Origin: Microbacterium nanhaiense
GTDB taxonomy: Bacteria > Actinomycetota > Actinomycetes > Actinomycetales > Microbacteriaceae
Direction: 5' to 3'
Length of the DNA stretch: 64,000 nt
NCBI RefSeq assembly: GCF_014646015.1
Contig: NZ_BMMQ01000006.1
Coordinates: forward strand, 124,001 to 188,000
The notes beneath the pieces are model-generated. The model was given only the letters and a program-made list of their open reading frames with translations, was not told the origin of the DNA and ran no database searches. Positions within the stretch are counted from its first letter, which is position 1, and each line of letters starts with the position of its first letter. Shown here piece by piece: positions 59,089-64,000 of the stretch. The position numbers and the translations under genes are program-made.

Positions 59089-61641
59089 CTACGCCCCCGC
59101 GGTCGGCACGAGCCAGCGGTGCGCGCCGGATCCCACCTCGTGCCGGGACCCGTCCGGCAGCACCACCTCGGCGTCGGTGTTCGCCGGAATCGTCGCGCGC
59201 ACCTCGATCCCGTCCGCCGTGCGCTCCCAGCCGGCGGCAGCGCGGCCGTAGGGGGTGATGTGCTCGGCGGCGGCGTGGTCGAAACCGTCGAGCGGGTGCG
59301 GCTGGACGAGGATCCTCCGGTAGCCGGGCGCCGCGGGCGCGAGGCCCGCGACGGTGCGGTGCAGCCAGTCGGCGATCGCGCCGAGCGCGTAGTGGTTGAA
59401 GCTCGTCATCTGCCCGGGGTTGATCGTGCCGTCGGGCAGCATCGAGTCCCAGCGCTCCCAGATCGTCGTCGCGCGCATCGTCACCGGGTACAGCCAGGAG
59501 GGGTTCTCCGTCTGCGTCAGCAGTGCGGTCGCCGTCTCCAGGTGCCCCGTGACCGTCAGCGCGTCCTGGATGATCGGGGTTCCGACGAAGCCGGTCCCGA
59601 TGCGATGCCCGCCCTCGCGGGTGAGGGCCGCGAGCCGGTCGCCGAGCGCCTGCCGCTGATCCGGATCCGCGATCTCGAACACGATCGCGAGCGCGTAGGC
59701 GGTTTGTGCGTCGCTCATCATGCGCCCGGCGGGTGTGACGTACTCGGCGAGGAAGGCGCGGCGCACCTCCTCCGCGATCTGCGCGTACCGGGCGTGGTCC
59801 TCCGAGCGACCGAGGATCCGGGCGGCCTTCGCGACGAGGAACGTCGAGCGGAACAGGTACGCCGACGCGACGATGTCGGGATGCGTCTTCGCCTTCGCCG
59901 GCTCGGCGGGCGGGGCATCCGGATCCAGCCAGTCGCCGAACTGGGAACCGCCCTCCCAGAGCCGGCGCTCCCCCGCGAGCGAGATGAGTTTGTCGGCCCA
60001 CGCCTTGGCGCTGCCGTACTGGCGCGCGAGGGTGTCGGCGTCGCCATATCGCTCGTAGATCACATCGGGCACCACAGTCGCCGCGTCGCCCCACGCCGCG
60101 GCGGGCTTGCTCACGAGGACGCTCGGGATGACCCAGGGCACCATGCCGTCGGGCTCCTGTTCGAGCGCGAGATCGCGCGACCAGGAGTCGAGGAAGCCGC
60201 GCACGTCGAAGAGGAACGCCGCCGTCGGCGCGAACACCTGGATGTCGCCCGTCCAGCCGAGTCGCTCGTCGCGCTGCGGGCAGTCGGTCGGCACCGAGAG
60301 GAAGTTGCCGCGCAGGCCCCACACCACGTTCTCGTGCAGCCTGTTGACGAGCTCGTGCGAGGTGTCGAACCAGCCGGTGCGCTCCATGTCGCTGTGCACG
60401 ACGACGGCGGTGATGTCTGCCGGGTCGAGTTCCCCGGGCCAGCCGTCGATCTCCGCGTAGCGGAAGCCGTGGAAGGTGAACTCCGGCTCCCACTCCTCGA
60501 TCCCGGATCCCGCGAGCGTGTAGCGATCGGTGGCCGCGGCGGCCCGCAGCGGCCGGGTCCCCAGCTCGCCGTATTCGAGCACCTCGGCGTGCCGCAGGGT
60601 GACGACGGTTCCGGCGGGCCCGGACACGCGGATCCGCAGGCGCCCCACGAGGTTCTGAGCGAAATCGAGAACGGTGCGCCCGGCGGGCGTCGTGATGACC
60701 TCGGCGACGGGGAGCTCCTGGGTGCGCCGGACGACGGGCGAAACGCGCGCGCCGGGGACGGGCATCGCGTCGACGACCTGCACCGCGGCCCAGGATCCGT
60801 CGAAGCCGGCGACGGAGGGCGACTCGGCCGGCTCGAGGCGCGCGTCGTAGCTCTCGCCCGCGTACAGTCCGCTCTCAGTGAGCGGCCCCGGGGCGGCGGT
60901 CCACTCGGGCCCCGTGGCGATCCGCTCCTCGCGGCCGTCGGCGTAATCGATCACGAGGAGGGCGGCGATGTGCGGCTGCTCGGTGTATTCGACGTGCGTG
61001 TTGCCGCGGAAGCCGTAGTTCTCTGTCGCCCAAGCTCCCGCCGCCCGGATCGCGATGGCGTTCGCCCCCGAGCGGAGCAGGGCGGTGACGTCGGTTGTCT
61101 CGTGCACGGTACGGAGCTGATAGGGCGTCCATCCCGGCTTCATGACCTGGTCGTCGACGTCGCGGCCGTTGATCGCGGCCTGATAGACGCCGACGGCGCT
61201 GGCGTAGAGGGTCGCCCGGCGCACCTCGCCGTCGAGGTCGAACTCGCGGCGGGCGGTGAACGGGCGCGCGGGCGCGCCGGGATCCGCGAGCCCGATGGTC
61301 GCGGCGGTCCACTCCCCCTCGGCGAGGAAGCCCGCGACGATGCGGCGCGGCGCGCTCCACTCGGATGCCGCGCCATCGGATCCCGTCACGCGGACGCGGA
61401 GCTCGACCTCCTCGCGCGGGGAGAGCGGGGCGAACGGCCAGGCGATGCGGGCCGAGTCGCGCCCCGCGAACTCGAGGGCGTGCACGCCGTCCGTGCGGCG
61501 AAGCTCGAGCTCGGCGCGCGCCTGGACCCATCCCGGCGTCGCGCTCTCGGTGATCCAGCCGATCGCCGGCTCGGCATCGGGGGTGTGCTCGCTTCCATAC
61601 GGCGCGTCGACGGCGACGCGCGTCACGACCGGTGCGGTCAT
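59089..61641 (-). CDS. GH78 alpha-L-rhamnosidase
   Basis: An 850-residue family 78 enzyme: N-terminal Ig-like and jelly-roll domains (to about 400), then the (alpha/alpha)6 barrel with the signature DCPQRDERLGWTGDIQVF and SFNHYALGAIADWLHR, and a C-terminal beta-sandwich. It removes terminal alpha-L-rhamnose from pectic or flavonoid glycosides. No signal peptide, hence intracellular. It follows a second GH78 gene on the same strand, separated by 129 nt with a 65-nt palindrome. Confidence 0.94.
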   Translation of the reverse strand: MTAPVVTRVAVDAPYGSEHTPDAEPAIGWITESATPGWVQARAELELRRTDGVHALEFAGRDSARIAWPFAPLSPREEVELRVRVTGSDGAASEWSAPRRIVAGFLAEGEWTAATIGLADPGAPARPFTARREFDLDGEVRRATLYASAVGVYQAAINGRDVDDQVMKPGWTPYQLRTVHETTDVTALLRSGANAIAIRAAGAWATENYGFRGNTHVEYTEQPHIAALLVIDYADGREERIATGPEWTAAPGPLTESGLYAGESYDARLEPAESPSVAGFDGSWAAVQVVDAMPVPGARVSPVVRRTQELPVAEVITTPAGRTVLDFAQNLVGRLRIRVSGPAGTVVTLRHAEVLEYGELGTRPLRAAAATDRYTLAGSGIEEWEPEFTFHGFRYAEIDGWPGELDPADITAVVVHSDMERTGWFDTSHELVNRLHENVVWGLRGNFLSVPTDCPQRDERLGWTGDIQVFAPTAAFLFDVRGFLDSWSRDLALEQEPDGMVPWVIPSVLVSKPAAAWGDAATVVPDVIYERYGDADTLARQYGSAKAWADKLISLAGERRLWEGGSQFGDWLDPDAPPAEPAKAKTHPDIVASAYLFRSTFLVAKAARILGRSEDHARYAQIAEEVRRAFLAEYVTPAGRMMSDAQTAYALAIVFEIADPDQRQALGDRLAALTREGGHRIGTGFVGTPIIQDALTVTGHLETATALLTQTENPSWLYPVTMRATTIWERWDSMLPDGTINPGQMTSFNHYALGAIADWLHRTVAGLAPAAPGYRRILVQPHPLDGFDHAAAEHITPYGRAAAGWERTADGIEVRATIPANTDAEVVLPDGSRHEVGSGAHRWLVPTAGA

Positions 61642-61674
61642 ATCGATCTCTCCTTTGAGACGGGGGGTATGAGT

Positions 61675-61739
61675 ATCGGAGAAATCACGAAACTCGGACC
61701 CTTCTCGCGAGGGGCCCCGAGTTTCGTGATTTCTCCGAG
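61675..61739. repeat. 65-nt palindromic repeat, family A, copy 5
   Basis: The most regular copy: arms 61675-61697 and 61717-61739 pair nearly perfectly. It lies between the two tandem GH78 genes, 34 nt upstream of the start of the downstream one. Confidence 0.88.
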
Positions 61740-61770
61740 ATCGGTGACGCCGGCGTGCGCCGGCGCGGGG

Positions 61771-64000
61771 TCACACCACGGCGGCGTGCGTGACCGTGAG
61801 GCGGTGCGTGCCGTGGCCGAGCGGGCCCGACGCGTTCACGACGGAGTCCGCGGTCGTGGGCAGGTCGAGCTCGACCGTGACGCCGAAGGGCACCTGCAGG
61901 CTGGCCTCGAGGGTGTCTCCCGTCAGGCTCCAATCGATGCCGAGGGTGCCGTAGGCCGTGTCGATCGTGGCGGTCGCGCTGGTGAGGCCCTTCGCCGGTC
62001 GCGGGGCGAGCCGGACGACGCGGTAGCCGGGCTCGGCGGGCACGAGTCCCGCGACGTTCCGGTAGACCCAGTCGATCATCGCGCCGTACGCGTAGTGGTT
62101 GAACGACAGCATGCTGCCGCCCTCCTCGGTCGACCCTGCCGCCATATCGCCCGAGTGGATCGAGCCATCGGGCTTGATCGCATCCCAGCGCTCCCAGACG
62201 GTCGTCGCGCCGCGGTCGACCTGGTAGAGCCAGCTCGGCGCCTCACGGCGCAGCAGCATCAGATACGCCTCGGCGAGGTGACCGTTGTTCGACAGCGCGT
62301 CGAGCACGATCGCCGTGCCGACGAAGCCGGTCGCGATGCGACCGTTCTCCGCCCGCACGCTCGCCGCGAGCAGATCCGCCACGCGCGCCCGCTCCGCCTC
62401 GGGAGCGAGAGCGAATTCGAGCGCGAGCGCCGCGCCCGTCTGCGTCGTGATGGCCTCCTCGCCCCACTTCTCCCAGGTGGCGGCGGCGACCCGGTCGGCC
62501 AGCTCGTCGTACGACGCGGCGGACTCGGCGGATCCGACGAGCTCCTCCGCGCGGGCGAGGATCCGGGCGGACTTCACGTAGAACGCGTTCGCGACGTAGT
62601 CGCTCGACACCTTCGCCTCCCACGGGCGCTCGCCCGGGGCGTCGGGGTCGAGCCAGTCGCCGTACTGGAAGGGCTCCGTGGGCAGGAGCACCTCGTCGCC
62701 CGCGCGGCGCCGCAGGTGCTCGACCCAGCGGCGCATCGAACGCAGCTGCTGGCGCAGCACCTCGTCGCTTCCGCCGGCCGTGTAAACGGCCCACGGCACG
62801 AAGGTCGCGGCATCGGCCCAGGCCGCGCGCCCCATGTTGTCGACGGTGACGCCGCCCATGAGCATGTCACTGCGGCGGATGATGTCGGGCACCACGCTCG
62901 CCACGCCGCCCTCGTCGGTCTGGTCGGCCTCGAGGTCGAGCAACCAGCCGCGCCAGAACGACTCGGCGTCCATCAGCGTCGATGCCGTCGGGGCGAAGGC
63001 GAGGGCGTCACCCGTCCAGCCGAGGCGCTCGTCGCGCTGCGGGCAGTCGGTGGGCACGGAGACGAAGTTGTCGCGCTGCGACCAGAGCACGTTCGAGTGG
63101 AACTGGTCGAGGGCACCGGACGAGGAGCGGAACGTCGAACGGACCGGCAGGTCGGAGGAGATCGCGATCGCCGTGGCCGAGACGACCTCGGCACCCGTGA
63201 CCTCCGCGTGCTGGAAGCCGTGGAAGGTGAAGCGCGGCTCGAGCGTCGTCTCGCCGTCCGAGGCGAGAACGTAGCTGTCCGTCGCCTTCGCACTGCGCAG
63301 CGCCGCGGTGTGCAGGTCTCCGGAGGGTTCGAGGATCTCGGCGTGCCGGATCGTGACGACATCCCCCTCGCGGCCGCGGACCACGAGCCGGACCCAGCCG
63401 CTCACGTTCTGGCCCGCATCGAACTGCACGGATCCATCGCGCTCGGTGCGGCGCATCGGCAGCTCCGCGACGGTGCGGACGGGCGGCGCGGAGCGCGGCT
63501 CGAAGCGCGACAGATCCGCCTCGATCACCTCGGCGGCCGTCCACGCGCCGTCGTCGAAGCCGGTCTCGTGCACGCCGTCGGGGGCGAGGCGCAGGTCGAT
63601 GTCGGATCCGTCGTAGATGCTGGCGGCGCGGGTCGCGCCGAAACCGCCGCGCCAGGAGGCGTCGGTGGCCACGAGCACGCCGTCCTCCGTGTCGATCTGC
63701 GCGAGCGCGCCCGAGCGATCGCCGTAGATCCGGGTGCGATCGGCGAAGCCCATGCGCCCCCGGTACCAGCCGTCGCCGACCTCGAGCACGATCGTGTTGC
63801 CGCCCTCGCGGAGGAGCGCCGTCACGTCGAGCGTGTCGACGAGCACGCGCTTGCCGTAGGAGGTCCACCCCGGCGTGAGGTGGGCGTCGCTCGCCCGCAC
63901 GCCGTTGATCCACGCGTCGACGAGGCCGAGCGCCGACAGGCGCAGCCGAGCGCGCTCGGGCAGCGCCCGCACCGTGAACTCGCGGCGCAGGATCGCGGCG
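61771..64000 (-). CDS. GH78 alpha-L-rhamnosidase (5' end outside window)
   Basis: At least 743 residues of a second family 78 rhamnosidase; the reading frame is open to the window edge (it begins AAILRREFTVRALPERARL), so the N-terminus is missing. The barrel signature DCPQRDERLGWTGDALAF and the C-terminal SFNHYAYGAMIDWVYR are clear, while overall similarity to the neighbour is moderate, so the two probably cut different rhamnosides. Co-directional with the first GH78 gene. Confidence 0.93.
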   Translation of the reverse strand, partial: AAILRREFTVRALPERARLRLSALGLVDAWINGVRASDAHLTPGWTSYGKRVLVDTLDVTALLREGGNTIVLEVGDGWYRGRMGFADRTRIYGDRSGALAQIDTEDGVLVATDASWRGGFGATRAASIYDGSDIDLRLAPDGVHETGFDDGAWTAAEVIEADLSRFEPRSAPPVRTVAELPMRRTERDGSVQFDAGQNVSGWVRLVVRGREGDVVTIRHAEILEPSGDLHTAALRSAKATDSYVLASDGETTLEPRFTFHGFQHAEVTGAEVVSATAIAISSDLPVRSTFRSSSGALDQFHSNVLWSQRDNFVSVPTDCPQRDERLGWTGDALAFAPTASTLMDAESFWRGWLLDLEADQTDEGGVASVVPDIIRRSDMLMGGVTVDNMGRAAWADAATFVPWAVYTAGGSDEVLRQQLRSMRRWVEHLRRRAGDEVLLPTEPFQYGDWLDPDAPGERPWEAKVSSDYVANAFYVKSARILARAEELVGSAESAASYDELADRVAAATWEKWGEEAITTQTGAALALEFALAPEAERARVADLLAASVRAENGRIATGFVGTAIVLDALSNNGHLAEAYLMLLRREAPSWLYQVDRGATTVWERWDAIKPDGSIHSGDMAAGSTEEGGSMLSFNHYAYGAMIDWVYRNVAGLVPAEPGYRVVRLAPRPAKGLTSATATIDTAYGTLGIDWSLTGDTLEASLQVPFGVTVELDLPTTADSVVNASGPLGHGTHRLTVTHAAVV

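Noticed and set aside
1..64000. tRNA or rRNA genes, insertion sequences, prophage or plasmid functions
   Set aside because: I saw no cloverleaf-like CCA-ended segments, transposase or integrase signatures, or replication genes on either strand; small RNAs cannot be excluded by eye.

Overview
The window is a chromosomal segment of a high-GC Gram-positive actinobacterium, most likely a member of the Microbacteriaceae (inference from the GC-rich codon use, the dnaK-grpE-dnaJ-hspR operon with a HAIR operator, and FCD/LacI/IclR-controlled sugar loci; no rRNA or other taxonomic marker is present). Apart from a housekeeping block it is a carbohydrate-scavenging island aimed at plant cell-wall and storage polysaccharide fragments. 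None of the glycoside hydrolases whose start is visible has a signal peptide, so they should act in the cytoplasm on imported oligosaccharides. Three sugar ABC importers have lipoprotein binding proteins, but no ATPase gene is present.

Layout. 53-3927: sugar-binding lipoprotein and a GH35 beta-galactosidase. 4255-8713: low-molecular-weight phosphatase, then the heat-shock operon (hspR, dnaJ, grpE, dnaK) with promoter and HAIR operator. 8836-14072: PII protein, ammonium transporter and a three-gene amino-compound catabolic operon, with a divergent LysR regulator (14220-15098). 15109-29391: an oxidative uronate pathway. It holds a uronate dehydrogenase, an aldarolactone lactonase, a glucarate dehydratase, an ABC importer, an IclR regulator, a GH2 enzyme, a truncated nucleotidyltransferase relic, a LysR regulator, KDG dehydratase and alpha-ketoglutarate semialdehyde dehydrogenase, so that uronates end as 2-oxoglutarate. 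29696-38284: a 2-hydroxyacid dehydrogenase with an MFS permease, an Atg22-like permease, a HAD phosphatase, a MalT-like LuxR regulator with a decayed P-loop, and an aldehyde dehydrogenase.

38387-46377: an FCD regulator and a tightly overlapping operon that matches the D-apionate route (kinase, two sugar-phosphate isomerases, decarboxylase, oxidoisomerase, SDR, and a D-apionolactonase-like protein), followed by a convergent VanZ-like gene. 47095-54055: a fructan locus (GH32, ABC importer, LacI regulator, fructokinase) with a shared LacI-type operator. 54222-64000: SMP-30 lactonase, LacI regulator, L-rhamnose mutarotase, an apiosidase-like hydrolase, a MarR regulator with a clear operator family, a small unknown protein and two GH78 alpha-L-rhamnosidases (the second runs off the window).

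Taken together the apiosidase-like enzyme, apionate operon, rhamnosidases, rhamnose mutarotase, beta-galactosidases and uronate pathway look like a system for consuming the side chains and backbone of rhamnogalacturonan-type pectin, especially apiose-bearing RG-II or apiogalacturonan. Several intergenic gaps carry palindromic repeats of at least four kinds: a 65-nt family (5 copies), a 69/70-nt family (3 copies), a four-unit tandem array with an exact 63-nt period, and a 25-bp perfect inverted repeat.
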